In this document: one piece after another, positions 48,401 to 61,054 of the stretch
Layout of the letters: each line of letters starts with the position of its first letter
Numbering within the stretch: the first letter of the stretch is position 1
From: Phalacrocorax aristotelis
Lineage: Eukaryota; Chordata; Aves; Suliformes; Phalacrocoracidae
Assembly: GCF_949628215.1 (NCBI RefSeq)
Contig: NC_134276.1
Span: forward strand, 132,556,125 to 132,620,124
Direction: 5' to 3'
DNA length: 64,000 nucleotides
Notes under the pieces: generated by a model
The model's database searches: none
Told to the model about the DNA's origin: nothing
Seen by the model: the letters and a program-made list of their open reading frames with translations, nothing else
Made by a program: the position numbers and the translations under genes

Positions 48401-49639
48401 AAACAGAGCATGGGTGTCCCTGTGGCTTACTGAGAAAGCAGCAGATAAAGCATGTCTGGGGCACTCCGCATTTAGCCACTGACAGTGGGGATTGTGTCCT
48501 GGGCACAACCCCTGCTGCGCTGGAGGGCAAGTGTAACAATGCCCTTCATTCAGTTCTGTGTGCAGCCCCCGGTGTGGATGCTGAATAAACTAGTAGATCT
48601 TCAGAGAGGAGGAGAGGATGCAAGTGATCTTACTACCTGGACGTATAAATCCCAGTATCCATGCACCTTACACCATTCAAGAGGACTTTGTGTGCCAGAG
48701 CAGAGACTGGATTTCTGCACTAGTATGACATGGCATGGCTTTTTCTTTCAGATCTGTTTACCAGGTCTAATTGTGATAAAAATGGACAGGGCTACTCCCC
48801 GGGTCCAAAGATGAACCTGTGTATTTTCATTCTAGGTACAGAGTCTTCATCGCAGTGTTCCAGTTCCCTGATGCACAGATGACAGAGTGTGAATGACAAA
48901 GCTATTTCCCGAGGGCACTTCATTGAGCTCAGTTTGTGAATCTTGGCACTTGAAAGCTGTGAGTTAGAATTACACTGCTCTTTGCTACTGCATATGGACC
49001 CCACTACTGGTCTAGACCAGAGATCCCTGGGGCTAATCTATTAGGAGCTGCTCTCATTGCATTTGCAGGGTGGAAGCATGAATCCTGCTGCTGTTCCCCA
49101 GTGTCAGGGACGAAGCCTTCTTCCTCCCTCTTGCTAAGTCTCCCGCAGCACGGACTCACCACTGCTGGGATCTGAGAGAGCAGATCTCCGTAGCCATGCC
49201 CCAAAGCACGTATCCCAGATCACCAAGGGGTCTGGGAATTTACATCCTAACTAATGGCTAGGAGCAAAGCCTGCTCCACTCCTGCTCTGAGCAGGGAGCA
49301 CAGACTAAACCCTGAATGTGACACCCTGAGCACCAGAGTACAGAGGCTACCGGGGAACCCCTAGGATTCACTGCTGATAACTCCTTCTCAGTGTCCAGGA
49401 CTCTTGTATATCATGGTCCCAGGGATAAATCCTATCCAAATATAAAAGCTGTCACAGGATTAAAAGAGCCGAGGTGCCAGCTGTGTGCAGGCAATACCTG
49501 CACTGTAGCTCCCTTGCATCAAATGCAATCTATAACCTTCTGTTACAAAATGCTGAAGTTTGACAAATTCAAATGAGGAACAATACTCTTAATAAAGAGG
49601 GTCACACACTAGCACAATTCACCTAGGCAGGTGGTGTAT

Positions 49640-49815
49640 TCCCTACCGCCTGGAGCCTTCGCGTGGCCGTATTTCTGAAAGAGATACTACAGTTCAATCA
49701 GAAGTTATGGGCTTGATGCAGGAAATTAAATTGGTGAAATTCTCTGGCCTGTGCTTTGCTGTAGGTCAGACTCGATGATCAAAATGGTCCCTCTGGCCTT
49801 AAAATCTGAGAATCT
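49640..49815 (+). mobile_element. Old CR1 3'-end fragment
   Basis: Ends with 'taggtcagactcgatgatcaaaatggtccctctggccttaaaatctgag', the characteristic 3' end of older CR1 families, on the plus strand. Confidence 0.8.
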
Positions 49816-50019
49816 CACAGCTTTCTCGATGCCTAGCCAAGATCAGCTCTGACTGAAGAGCAATTGGATGAAGCCAAGCACACACAACCCATGTTAGTGA
49901 GAAGCGGGTAGAGTCTCCTTCCATCCGGGGATGGGAAAAGAGTTGCACCCGATTCTGTCTGGCTTGGCTGGCAGATGATGATCTATCTGTATTTTTGTAA
50001 CATCTCAAGCTTGACTGCT

Positions 50020-50270
50020 GTGATACTGTGCCTCTAGGAATGAAGCCGTCTGCTCTCAGAGCGCTCCAGCTAGTTCAGAATGCAGCAGTCTGTTTGCTCA
50101 GCGACTCAAGCTGCCGGGAATGCATCACCGTGCCCCTCTGCACCCCACATCACCTCGCCTTTGAGCACAAAGTCCAGTTCAAGGTCTCCAAGCCAGCATT
50201 CAAAGCCCAGCATGGGACAGGTCCCGGTGACCTAAGCAATCAATCACCTCTCCTTATGCAGCGATGACCT
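50020..50270 (+). mobile_element. L2/jockey-like LINE reverse-transcriptase C-terminal relic
   Basis: Plus-strand frame contains ALQLVQNAAVCLLSDSS, then CITVPLCTPHHLAFEHKVQF and KALN-like KPAFKAQHGTGPGDLSN. This follows the order LQLVQNAAARLL ... ITPVL..LHWLP...I.FK...L..KAL.G..P.YL of the end of L2-type reverse transcriptases. The frame is open for 79 codons, but key hydrophobic positions are lost, so it is an old fragment. Confidence 0.6.
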
Positions 50271-51829
50271 CACATGACAGATATATTCCACTGGAACAAT
50301 GAAATTGCCAACCAGTCTGGGGAGAGGGGGAAGGGATGGAAGAAGGGGGAAAGGGGCTCATGACCCTGAGGAACAGAACATTCACAGGAGCTGGGCTAAG
50401 ATTATGAAACTTACTGCCAGCTGAAATAACGCTTGCCGTTAGCAACCCCGCAGCACCGAAAGCTTCATGCAAATCCTTTCTTTGCCCAGCTCCCCCATGG
50501 CAACGATCCCACTCAAAATAGTGATAAAAAAATCAAAACAAACCTGAGGAGGACACAGCCCTCCTCACAGAGAAAGAATGCTAGGTTGGCTGTCGTTTTT
50601 TAAATCCCAGCCAGCATTAAGGGCTACGGTGACAGCTACCGATACGAGACTGTGATCTGGGACCGTGGAACCTAGCAGCTATCTCTGAGCATCGAGCGGA
50701 GCATGTTCAGGCACTGGCAGTGAGACCCACACACACGCTGCCTAGTGCCCCAGGCACCCCACGCCTGTATTTTTCTTCAGTAGCCATGAACGTCCCAGAG
50801 TTCATTGTCCAAGAGGCAGAGATGCAGTCATTGCTGGTTTGGTAGGAGGAAAAGTGAACCCTGGTGCTGGTGAAAAGAGGTTATATATACATCCTGCTGT
50901 ATTTGGCTGGGTGGGGACAGGGAAAGGGAAGAATCCCAGAGCAGCTTCCCCAGGGAGGTGATTCTATTGCACTCAGAGGAGTTTCAGCAGCTGGGAGCAT
51001 GAATCCGAATGCTGATACCCTGGGGTGGGAGATGCCGAGCCCATCTGGGAAAGGAGTTCCCTCTGTGCACGGGGCCAGGGGCGACAGTTTGTAGAGCGGA
51101 CTGAATTTGGGGGCTGGCAGTCTGAATGCAGTGCCTCACATCAGGCTGCTCTACCTGGTATCTGAGGCTGAGAGGGTTGGTGGCCTTGCCAAGGAAGATC
51201 CGGCAGGACCGGGGAGGGGCTGATGCTGCTTGCCCTGTATCAGTGCAGGTCCTGCAGCGTTTGGTGGCTGCCAGTGGGAATTCCTGTTCCAGGGTACCAG
51301 GCTGAGCACTTGTGGGCTGGGTATGGAAATCCTAGGCTGGGGCAGAATCCGGGGCTTGGAAGGGTGATGGTGCATTTGGACATTTCAGTAGCTAGGGAAT
51401 GGGCGTGTGAAGCCCAGCAAGGGTCCTCTGAGCTTAAGTCTCCCTGCATTTGGGGAACTGTGAGTGTGGCCCCATTCCAAGCAGCACTCTAGGATGCCGG
51501 TCCCCTGCCATCTAGTGCCTGCCTGCAATACATGTCATGAGTCTGCCAATCTTCTGCCTCCCAGTTTCCTACTGTTCCCGGGCATCCGAGTGCTTCAGGT
51601 GCTGAGTCTCCACATCTGAATTGCTCTATCTTGCATGATGCACCCTTGGCCAGGCAGGAGGAGGGATTGACCCCTCCGTTTCCATTCTCCAGCTGCGCCA
51701 ATTTGGCTGAAGTCGCCTTCCTCAGCGCAGGCTCCAGTGCTCCAGCACAACAGGTCTGTGATGGAGCCCAGAGCTGGAGGGCAAGAGGCAGCGATGCCTC
51801 AGCTGTGCCTCCTCCCTTCCAGCCCCTCG

Positions 51830-53050
51830 GACATCCCCTGCCCCAGACTGAAAGAGGAGGAGGAGGAGGAGGAGGGGGGCGGGGGGTAAGGAGACAGCCG
51901 GCTAGAAGGAGGCAGAGCACCTAGATGGGGAGAGCAAAAAGGGGAGAAAGGACACGGGGAAGGAGACGGGAAGAGATGACTTGGGGACGGACACGCATCC
52001 CTCACTGCCCCTCGCCCCTGCAGCCCCATCCCCACCCCGTCCCCGAAGCCCGGGCTGAGAGGACGAACTTACCTTACGGGGAGACGAGTGGGGCGCAGGC
52101 GGGGCGGCGGAGCAGGGGACCGGGGAAGCACAGCTGCTGCTGCCGGTGCCTCTCATGGCCAGGACGAAGGAAGGAGAGGAGGAGGAGGAGGAGGAAGGTT
52201 TGATGAAGCTGAGCCCTGGCTGAGGGAGAGGGAGCGAGAGATGCCTTGAAATAAACAGCTGCCGAGGACTGGTCCAGCCCCTCTTTCTCTCTGTCTCTGT
52301 CTCTCGCTCGCTGCCTCCCGTTAACCCCATGGCTGCTGGCACGGGCGCGTCCGGCGCCGCCGCCCCCGCCGCAGCCCGGGGGGCGAGCCGGCCGGGAGAG
52401 GCGGTCGGGGGGGGCACGGCGTCCCCCCGGCCCGGGAGCCCCGTGCCCCTGCGGCCGGGAGCCAAGGCTCCTCCCGCCCCCGGCCCGCCCGCCCGGCGCT
52501 CCCGCAGCCCCGCGCCCGCCGGACCTGCCCCCCGCCGCCCGCCTCCTCCCCGCCGCCGCTGCCCGCTCCGCTCGGCTCCGCTCCGCTCCCCCGTCTCGTC
52601 GGTTATTTCGGGATCTTCACAGGAAGCGATTAGGTTGCCATGGAGAGAGGTGTCTCCAAGGGACCCGTCGCTCCAGCTCGCTCCTGCGAACGCCACCCCC
52701 GACGGGTCCGTCCTTGGGGGCGGAGGCCCCCCGGTATCCCCCTCCCCCCGGGCCGCCCCCCGGGCTCACCCCCGCCGCCGCCGCCCGCCGCCTCTCCACC
52801 CCGCAGCAGTCCCCTCGGGGAGATGCCACCCCCCGGCCGCCCCTCGCCGCCGCCGCCGCTCCGGTCCCGCCCCCCGTCCCCGCATCCCCGCATCCATCAT
52901 TCCGGGGCTTCGGGCCCCCGGGCCCCTCTGCGCGCCCCGGTACCGCGGGAGGCGGGCAGCGGGGTGCCCCCGGCGGGGCGCAGCCCGGCGGGGCGGGCGG
53001 CGGGGTCCCGTAGAGCCTCACGGGCAGAGCCGAGCTGCCCACGCGTGGGA
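51830..53050 (-). promoter_or_regulatory. CpG-island promoter of PIANP
   Basis: Strongly GC/CpG-rich block with GAG-repeat margins (51851-51885 and 52168-52198), 5' of PIANP on its strand. An RFX X-box-like sequence GGTTGCCATGGAGA lies at about 52632. No TATA box is evident. All long open frames across it are explained by the lack of AT-rich stop codons. Confidence 0.65.
52073..52330 (-). other. Probable PIANP non-coding first exon
   Basis: The minus-strand sequence CCCCGTAAG|GTAAGT is a perfect 5' splice site with exon edge 52073, inside the CpG island and facing PIANP. An upstream ATG frame (around 52156) would be out of frame with the PIANP start after splicing to 45433, so the exon is probably 5' UTR. 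The transcription start and right edge are unknown. Confidence 0.45.
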
Positions 53051-55440
53051 CGGGTGGGACACAAGGGGGTGCTGTGGGAGCAATGGGGAGGGGGGCGGGG
53101 TCCGTCCAAGGTGGGGTTCCCCATCGAGGATTCAGCCCGGTCGTTTGAACGTGTCCCCAAGCGCGTTTCTGCCAGGGATCAATGGGATGTGTTTGGAAAT
53201 GGTAGGGATGTGACAACGAAATTAAAGACAGAAGCTGATGTGCCTTTGAGGGGCCAAGTGTTTTACAGGGAGAATCTCCCTCCACCCTCAACCATCAAGT
53301 ACCAAACAGAAAGCACAGTCCAAATCAGAAGGGAGCAGCTGAGCAACCAATGGGCAGGAGAAGAAAGTCAATGGTAGAAAGACAGTTTCCACTCCAGGGT
53401 CTGAAATACGAGGAAGCAAGAAAGTAATTTCCTCAGATGCTCAGAAACAATCAAACTTTTCATCTTAAAGCACTGAGGAAAGACTGTGGCTGACCCTGGG
53501 AAGAAACAGAAAGAAATAGTAGTGATAGCACTGAGCTGTAAAGCAACCTGCCACCGCATCAGGAATGGACACAGATGACAAATGGACACACAGTACCAAA
53601 ACTGAGCATGGCAGGATGCCCAGAATGGGTCATGCCAACTTTGGACAGACACCTGAGGGGGCTGAGTCCGTTGTTCTTTGTCAGGCCTCCAACAAGCTCC
53701 CATGCTAATGAACCAGGATGATCCGAGCTTTCCTGTGTTGGGACATTTGAGTCTTGCCCATGTTTTTGTGAATGTGTTTGGGATAGTCAACAGGTTTTTC
53801 ACGTGACTGGGAGCAATGTCAGTGTGTGTTTGGACATATTGGCACAGGGATGCGGTTGTGTTAAGGCTTACGGTCACTGGGAGGTCAGGGCGTGGGAGGA
53901 CAGCACTGCTGTGGGAGATGTCACAATCTGGGTTTGTGTGGGATGCAGCGCCATTGTGTGTCAACAGACATGCACACACCTGAGCCCCCTGGCTTTTGTC
54001 TCCCTCACACATACAGGGGTTTATGTCAGAGATTATCCAAGCTTCTGTCACATTCTCCAGCCTTTTCATCTCTAGCCCTTCTGGGACTTGTACAAATGAT
54101 CTGTGCAAACCTTGCTCAGCAAACCCTCGCACACCCGCCCCAAGCAACCACCTGTACAAACTTGGTCAGCGACACGGCAGTGCAGCACGAGCTGGCATTC
54201 AGCTCTTCTTCCTCTCTGCACTTCTTCCCTCCTGCCTCCTCACCTGGGGGTAGCAGGGGTAGAAAGCTCTGGAAGGGGCTACATCAGCCACATGGGCTCT
54301 TTCTGACCTTTTCAAATCCTGACGAATGTGTTTAGTATAATTGGGAAGCACAAAACAGATGAGAAATTTCAACCAGGGAAAGGTCAGTTAAAGGGCGAAA
54401 ATCCAAATGACGCAAACACTGAAAATCCCCATGAAGAGCAAAACTACAGAAGGAAGCAAAAGGAGCCAGAGATTTGAGAGAAAACAAGGAGGAGTATGTT
54501 GTAGGGACCAAAGAAACCCTGGGAGATGTGGGGGGACTCAGGAAAGCCGTTGAGGTAATGGGAACAGTGAGCGCAAGGGCCAACATCACTCTTGCATCAC
54601 TCTTATATGATATAAAGGGAATGGCATGTTTGGTTTGGACCACAGGTTTACAGAAGCAGAGTGGCAACTGGAGGTACTCTGGATGGGGTGGGCTCAAAGG
54701 AAAGCTGATGTAAAATTGCAGGGAAATTTGAGGGGAGAGGTGGAATCAGGTGGGCTGTGGAAAGACTATACAAGAGTGACGGTGAGTATAAAGTATTACT
54801 CTGAAGGTGTTAAAGTGAGGGTGAAGTGGTGATGGAAAGAAGATGGAAATGTAAAAATTATCCCTGTTTGGGCAGGATTTGGACCAGGATCAGTGTATAT
54901 CATGTGAGGACAATGAAGTACCTCCTTGCCTGGCCATACCTGAGAAGGATATGAGGCTGTTATTTCTGTCTGGCAGAGTCACTTTTAAATCATCACGTTC
55001 AAATCATTTACACCCAAGAGTCCCGAGGCCAAGTGGCCCAATGCTGCTGTTTTTAGCAATGTTTCCTAAGGACAGAGAGACCCATGTGGTTGCCCTGCTA
55101 CCTGCAGAACTTTGTCTGTCCATCTGTTAGTTACCATGGATTTGACAAAACAACCAGAGTCTAAGAGGTAAATAAGCTCCAATAGGTTGTAGGAAAACCT
55201 GCAGCCTGACAGACAAGAGAGACGCTATTGGTGCCTGTGCTGGAAGGGAGCTCACAGCCATGCTGCTGGGCAAAACCCCGCAGGTCAGAGCAGTCCAGCC
55301 AGCAGGCTGCAAGGATTATGCAGAAAACACTGAGAAAGCTGTGTATGTTAAAGAGTGGTGGAGGAGGAGCCCGGTGACATAGAATACAGACTGAGAGTAA
55401 AGGACTCGCAAATGTAGCAGACTGTGGAAAGGGTGTCATC
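53050..55440. other. Intergenic region, no gene recognised
   Basis: The GC content falls to ordinary levels after 53.1 kb. A minus-strand open frame of 263 codons (53368-54159) shows no domain, no splice context and no resemblance to a known family. Confidence 0.5.
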
Positions 55441-56800
55441 AAGATACCCCAGTTGAAGGTTTGGTAGTGGAAAGTATAGAACATATGGGAAACAAATCCA
55501 TAGAGAACCCAGTTTCCTCAGCCCTGTTGCTCACCAGACAACTGGTTAATAAGCTCTGGAATATCAGAGACATCCCAGAAGACTGGAAGAGAGCTGTGCC
55601 TTGCCAATATTTACAAAAGCAAACAGAAGACCTGAAAGTTTCTAGGCAAAGCAACAAAGAGCTGATATGAGATTCTCCAGTTAACACCAATCGGCCTGAT
55701 TTGGAGGAAACTGATCTTGCTGCATAAACTTGTTTTGTTCTTGTCGGTCTTTGATGTGACTAGAGGTTTGTTTGGAAAAGGTGACGGCTTAGATCTATCC
55801 AGGCTTCTGGAGGCATTAATATCCCAAAGCATGCTGATGAGAAAAAATAGCATTATGCAATATTAACAGAGCAGGAGGTTTAGTGAGCTGGTTAACTCGA
55901 TTTAATGACTTGCAAACGCAAAGAAGGTTGTCCCTGGAAGCCCACCGTTGAGTGGCAGTGTTTAAGTGTATGCCCAGGAACGAGTCCTGGGTCAGGTATG
56001 ACTCACCATTTTATTCAGTGCTTTTTGAGCAGATATAGTTCATCCTGACACAATTTACTGAGGACACAAATATTGTTAGAGTGTTAAAAATAATGAGGAT
56101 AGCACCTCCACAGAATGACCTACCACACTCGCTAAGGTGGTCATTCTCATAAACCTTCTTATAGGATAGTCAAGAGCAAATTGTACAGCCATGAACAGGA
56201 AAAAATGTCCATATCTCCAGGGAACAACTCTAGATATGGAGGTGATCTGAGAAGGATTTAGGGATCATAACAGGCAGAAAACCCAACACAAGGCCAGGGA
56301 GTCAGGCTGCAGCAACGGATCTGAAGTGATCCCTGGCTGTGCAAAGGCAGAAGCAAGGAAGAGAAGTGAGGAGATGATTAAATCTCTCTCTGTGTCTGGG
56401 TAAGTCCCATGCTGGAAAACTGTACGCTGCTTCATGCTCCATATTTTAAAAATAACTTTGAATCAAAGGTGATCCGAAGGCTGGAGATCTCAGTAATTTA
56501 AAGAGGTCAACCTGTTTAATATATCAAAAAGCAAAATGAGACATGACTTGCTTGCAGTATCTCTTCCTTCCTGGGGAAAAGTCTACCAGGTATTCTGGCA
56601 GAGAGTAACAAGAGCCAGTCACTGGAGAGTGATTAATCACAGAAACAAACTACCAAGTGAAGTGCAAGATCCTCTCTCTTCTGGAGTCTTTGAATCACAA
56701 CCAGAGGCCTGTCTGGAAGACAGTCCTGGTCTGCAAAACCTGAGGGCTGTAAGAGCAGATTGGAGGAAGAGTTACAGTGCAGTTACCCTCTTTTTAAACT
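55440..56800 (+). mobile_element. Old CR1 LINE fragment
   Basis: Plus-strand CR1 relic. Phrases follow element order: 'cataTgggaaacaaatcc...', 'gacatcccagaagactggaagagagc' (IPEDWKRA of ORF2, 55570-55600), 'cctgggtcaggtatgactcacc' region, 'gatctgagaaggatttagggatcataa' (DLGI-like), and the 3' UTR with 'ggcagagagtaacaag...' and 'agtctttgaatcacaaccagaggcctgtctgga' (56600-56720). Inactive, many indels. Confidence 0.7.
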
Positions 56801-59800
56801 CCTCTGTAAGCAGCTGATATAGGGCTGCCTTTAGGTATAACCAGGTAGAGGCCTTATGACCCTGTGTGCATTAGCTTGGTACAAGCTATAGGATTAAAAG
56901 CCTTTTGGATCATGTTGGTATCCAAGTGATTCACCCTAGCCTCCTTTGTCCTTACAATGTTTTTGTCTTGGAGTCTGTGTTACCCACAGTCGTGAAAAAT
57001 CATCTCAGAAGCTGTGACCCTAGCTATGTTCGTTGAAGGACTGGGGAAAAAGTATCATCAGTGTTTTGGCAAGTTATTTGGATTCTGTGGTGGTGAAGAG
57101 AGAAACAACCTAGAATGAGACAGTACAGCTCTACAGGCTTTAAGGTGGGACAGCAAGTGCATAGGAAAGAATGTGGATCTACAGCACAGAGAGAGTGCAG
57201 GTTTCCTTCTGGAAAGATCAGAGCAAGATCAGAAGAGAGGGATGATGCCAGGGGTGGTAACAACGAGGATTAGATATCCCAAACATTCAGAAACAACAAC
57301 GCAGAACCTCCAGAACCTCCCTGCATCACAAGATTTATCTTAAAATTATGAAATGTTGTAAAGACTTGCTTTCATCTGCACTCTTCACCTCCTGCTTTTG
57401 ACTCTTTAGGTTACATGAAAATCACATTTCACAGTTTCCCTGTGACAATAAAGACAGGAGTTTGCTTTGTGAACAAAGTGAAAGCATGTGAGTTAATGAC
57501 TCCAGGAGTCTGGAATTTAATCTCAATGACTGGCACCCTGATCTAGGGACAGGGCAAAGACTTTGCTAAGTTATGGGGATGTTACCATGCTCTCTCACAA
57601 GAGTTTGCCTATTTTAGGAAGATGATAACCTTCACATTTGGAGAGCTCAGGATCTGATTCATTCAAAAGACTTTCTGGTCTTTGCCCTTGTTTTAGCTCT
57701 ATGCAGGACAAGGAAGGAGCAGACAAAATTGTGCGGGCCCAGCACACAGGACATAGGACCTAGGGGTTGGAGTGGAGAAGGAGGACAGAGAGCATCATGT
57801 AGCTAGGATGCTCGGGCTGCCTGGCTTTATCTGGCTAATAATGAAAGGCAGCAAGCGTGTCAGAGAGTGTGTGAGAAACAGATCAATAGAGAGACAAAAC
57901 TGAGATGGAAGGAGCTGGCGAGGGGGTGGAGAAGAGAGTAATAAAATACTACAAATCAGCAGGGTTACATTTAAACCTGATTTGAATGCACTCTGCACTG
58001 GTGCGAGTGAATGCAGCAGATGTAAGACTATGGTGAAACAGACCTAAATACAGAAACGGAAAAGCAGGAAGGAGATAGTCCTCTTGTTAATACTGCCCTG
58101 TAACCTGCCTTCACAGCTCTGACCCAACCTCACAAGCCCTGCTTCTCCATTAATCCTGCTATATAGAGAAGCCCAGACCTTGCTAGCTCTGAGAATACAG
58201 ATTGATAGACTTCCCCTGCTTCCCTGGGCCACCATGATCTTCAGTCTGCCCTGATGATGTGTCTGTTGAGTAAAATATGTTTTGGTCAACATTTTACCCA
58301 ACCGAGTGCAGGAAACGCTCCTTACTACCTCGTTCACCGAGGGGCTGGGGCAGGGCAACTTCTGACAATGCCCTGAACTGATGGGTTTGGGGCACTTTTC
58401 TAGGACAGATGACTGTCCCCATGCCACGCCTATGCACCAACAGAAGCTGACCAGAGAAGCCTCTTTGTTCAGCTCCAGATTTTTGAGGCAAATGAGACTG
58501 AGCTAAGGGTGCATCAGAGCACGTAAGTGAAAACGTGCTGTACCAGAACAGGACAGAGGACCTGGGTACCCTCCCCTGTTGGGGCACCTCTTTGCCTCCC
58601 TGGCCCAGGCACTCAGAGCCATTTTGTTCCTTCTGCCTGGAATTAGTTTTGAGTGACATCTACTAGTTCTACTGGCATGACCATTAATGTTAGAAGTTTG
58701 GTTTTTCACACTGACCATCACTGTCCACCTGCTCCCTTCTTCTGTCAGTAGCCTCAGCATGGAGACCAAGCACTGATGGAGCCTCAGGGACTGAAGGGAC
58801 CCTGAGGAGGGGTAGGGACAATACATATGGCTGTTCAAATGAGCTTGGAGCAGCCTCTCACTGGGAGACACAATGATCTAACTCCCTGAGGCAGCCATGG
58901 GTTGTATTTTCTAGCTCTAAAATTGTGTTTGGAGCAGTGTGGCACCCTAAAGGAGCCTTCTCCACATCTCAGCCACAGCAGCTGCATGAGAAGAACTAGA
59001 GTCAAAGCAAGTGATGAGAAAGAGTTGTTGATACTGGCAAGTAAAACCTTAACAAACGTAGACTTTACCCAGATGAAGATTTCAAGATGTTATGCTTATT
59101 TCAAGATGTTATGCTTACAGAAGTCTGGCAAAGCACAAGTCAACTGCCTTTAATACGTGCTAAACTGATCAAGCTGAAGACTGATTCTCTTTCTGGCAAC
59201 CATGTGCTGGAGTGCAAACTTGCCCCTGACAGCACAAAGATTTTAACATGCTAAAAACACGTTGCCTGCACAGACTGTATTGGGCTCCCATCAATTTTCT
59301 GCCCTCTTTGCTTTCATGGAAAACCATTGCTGATTTCTAAAGGAGCCAGCTATAAGGAAGTTGGTGATGGGTTGGAAACTCCTGGCCAAACAGCTTAATG
59401 CTGCTTATTGAAACGAGCATTTGCTGACTGCACTCCTGCCAGTCCCCCTCACAACTCACCTCCACCTACTGCATGATTTATACAAGACAAGAAGAGCTAT
59501 GAAGGTTTTTTTTTTCCAAATGACCCTCACTTTTTAGTCCCATCATTGTAAAAAAGCTGTTTCACCTAACACGGGGAAGCGTGCCCTCAGTGATGTCTCG
59601 CGATCACATTACACTAACTCATTTGCCCAGAAAGAGATACTTAAAGTACACCATAAACATTTCTATCCTTGTGGAGTGTTTAAACCATCTTTTTATGGCC
59701 ATACCCTGCCTGCATCAGGGATGCATTTCTTGACAAGAGAAACGGTTAATGATTCAGCAGATAGTAAAGCAATTTTTTCATAAAAATTAATGCAGTAGAA

Positions 59801-60120
59801 GAGGAGACGCATGCAGGGATTTAACAAGTGCACAGTTTAAATACATAAATATGGTGCTTTGCAACATAAGATTTTTTTACATTTATATATCCCCAAAACA
59901 CTGCCCAAAATAGCGAGATCTTAATGGTGTGAAAGCAGAGCAAAGATGAGAGCGATGTGTAGACACACACGAGGCATCCTATGCACCTCTTTTAATTCTG
60001 GTATGGTATTTACAGAATATATCATTGAAATATGAAAAATACTGTGCCATACAGTAGTGTAACTGTTTTCTCATCAGTTATTTTAGGGTGAATATTGTAT
60101 GGGTAAAGAGTATTCAGCAA
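56801..60120. other. Intergenic region upstream of COPS7A
   Basis: AT-rich towards the right. Contains a 19-bp direct tandem duplication (59080-59117). No gene, RNA gene or recognisable transposon identified. Confidence 0.5.
59080..59117. repeat. Exact 19-bp tandem duplication
   Basis: TTTCAAGATGTTATGCTTA occurs twice head to tail (59080-59098 and 59099-59117) without mismatch. Confidence 0.95.
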
Positions 60121-60789
60121 AATGTATGGGAAGACCCATAAATACATGGACGTTCACATGGCGCCCGTGACCGTTGCGGCGGCTGCAGCTTGTTGGTCAC
60201 GGGTCAGTAGGTCTGGGCGGCTCCGGGGAGTTCTGGACAGAAGATGGGCGGCAAAAAACAGGCGAATGGCAAGTGGCTGTTGGCGGTGTGCGGGGCAGGA
60301 CATGAAAAAAGTGGTGGGAAACGGAGATGGCAGGCACACATGAGATGACAGGCACCTGTCACTGGCATGGCCGGGGCTGGTGACGAACCGGTGGCCGCTG
60401 TCGGCCTGAGGGCCAGGGCTGCACCTCCGGCAGGCCCGGCGGCGGCGGCCTGAGGCCCAGGAGCGGAGAGAGGCCGGGCTGAGGCGGGCGGCGCCCCCGG
60501 CACGGCGCTCGGCTCCCGGGTAGGCGGTGAGCCGCCGCTCCGACCGGCAGCGCCCAACCCCGGTCGCCGGGGGGCGCACTGGCAGCAGACCCGGCCCGCC
60601 GCTCAGCCCTGTGACCGGCCAATGGGAAAGCGGCAGAGGCGGGCCGTGCCGCTGCCTCCTCCAGTGAGAGTCGGCCGCGGCGGGGGCCGGGTAGCGTCAG
60701 CACCCGGAAGCGGCCGCTCTACGGCGGCGGTGCCATAGAGAAGTTGTGGCGGGGCGGGGTGTGGGCTGAGCCGGGTGGTGCCCGGCGGC

Positions 60790-60831
60790 GGGGCCGGAGC
60801 CGGAGCCGGGGCCGGGGCCGGGGCCGGGGCC
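60790..60831 (+). repeat. GGRGCC hexanucleotide array, ending in (GGGGCC)4
   Basis: Seven consecutive hexamers: GGGGCC, GGAGCC twice, then GGGGCC four times (60808-60831). It lies 62 bases before the COPS7A ATG, probably in its 5' UTR. Strong G-quadruplex potential on the RNA-like strand. Confidence 0.9.
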
Positions 60832-60892
60832 TGCGTGAGGGCGAGCGCGGTGGGGCCCGAGCCCCGCGCGGGGGGCTGCGGCGGTCAGCGGC

Positions 60893-61054
60893 ATGGCGGC
60901 CGAGGGGAAGGTGACAGGGCAGAGCCAGGAGCAGTTCCTGCTGCTGGCCAAGGCGGCCCGCGGCGCCGCCCTCGCCAGCCTCATCCACCAGGTGCTGGAG
61001 GCCCCGGGCATCTACGTCTTCGGGGAGCTGCTGGACATGCCCGCCGTGCGGGAG
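60893..61054 (+). CDS. COPS7A: COPS7A coding exon 1 (residues 1-54)
   Basis: [20 protein letters not shown] to MPAVRE, donor GAG|GTGAGA; ends in phase 0. The reading frame runs on into the intron, which is also CpG-rich. Confidence 0.95.

Larger units (their letters stand above)
45434..52072 (-). other. PIANP 5' intron
   Basis: Presumed intron between the non-coding first exon and coding exon 1. It holds an old CR1 3' fragment (49640-49815) and an L2-like reverse-transcriptase relic (50020-50270). A further 5' exon cannot be excluded. No other gene recognised. Confidence 0.55.

Noticed and set aside
52329-53377. Plus- and minus-strand open frames of 224-294 codons in the PIANP CpG island
   Set aside because: Same composition effect; Pro/Arg/Gly-rich low-complexity translations without family resemblance.
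53368-54159. 263-codon minus-strand frame between PIANP and COPS7A
   Set aside because: No recognisable domain or splice context; could be tested by conservation but I see no positive evidence of coding.
60154-60703. Minus-strand open frames suggesting a gene divergent from COPS7A
   Set aside because: Pro/Ala/Arg-rich CpG-island translation with no recognisable protein; a divergent non-coding RNA remains possible but unsupported.
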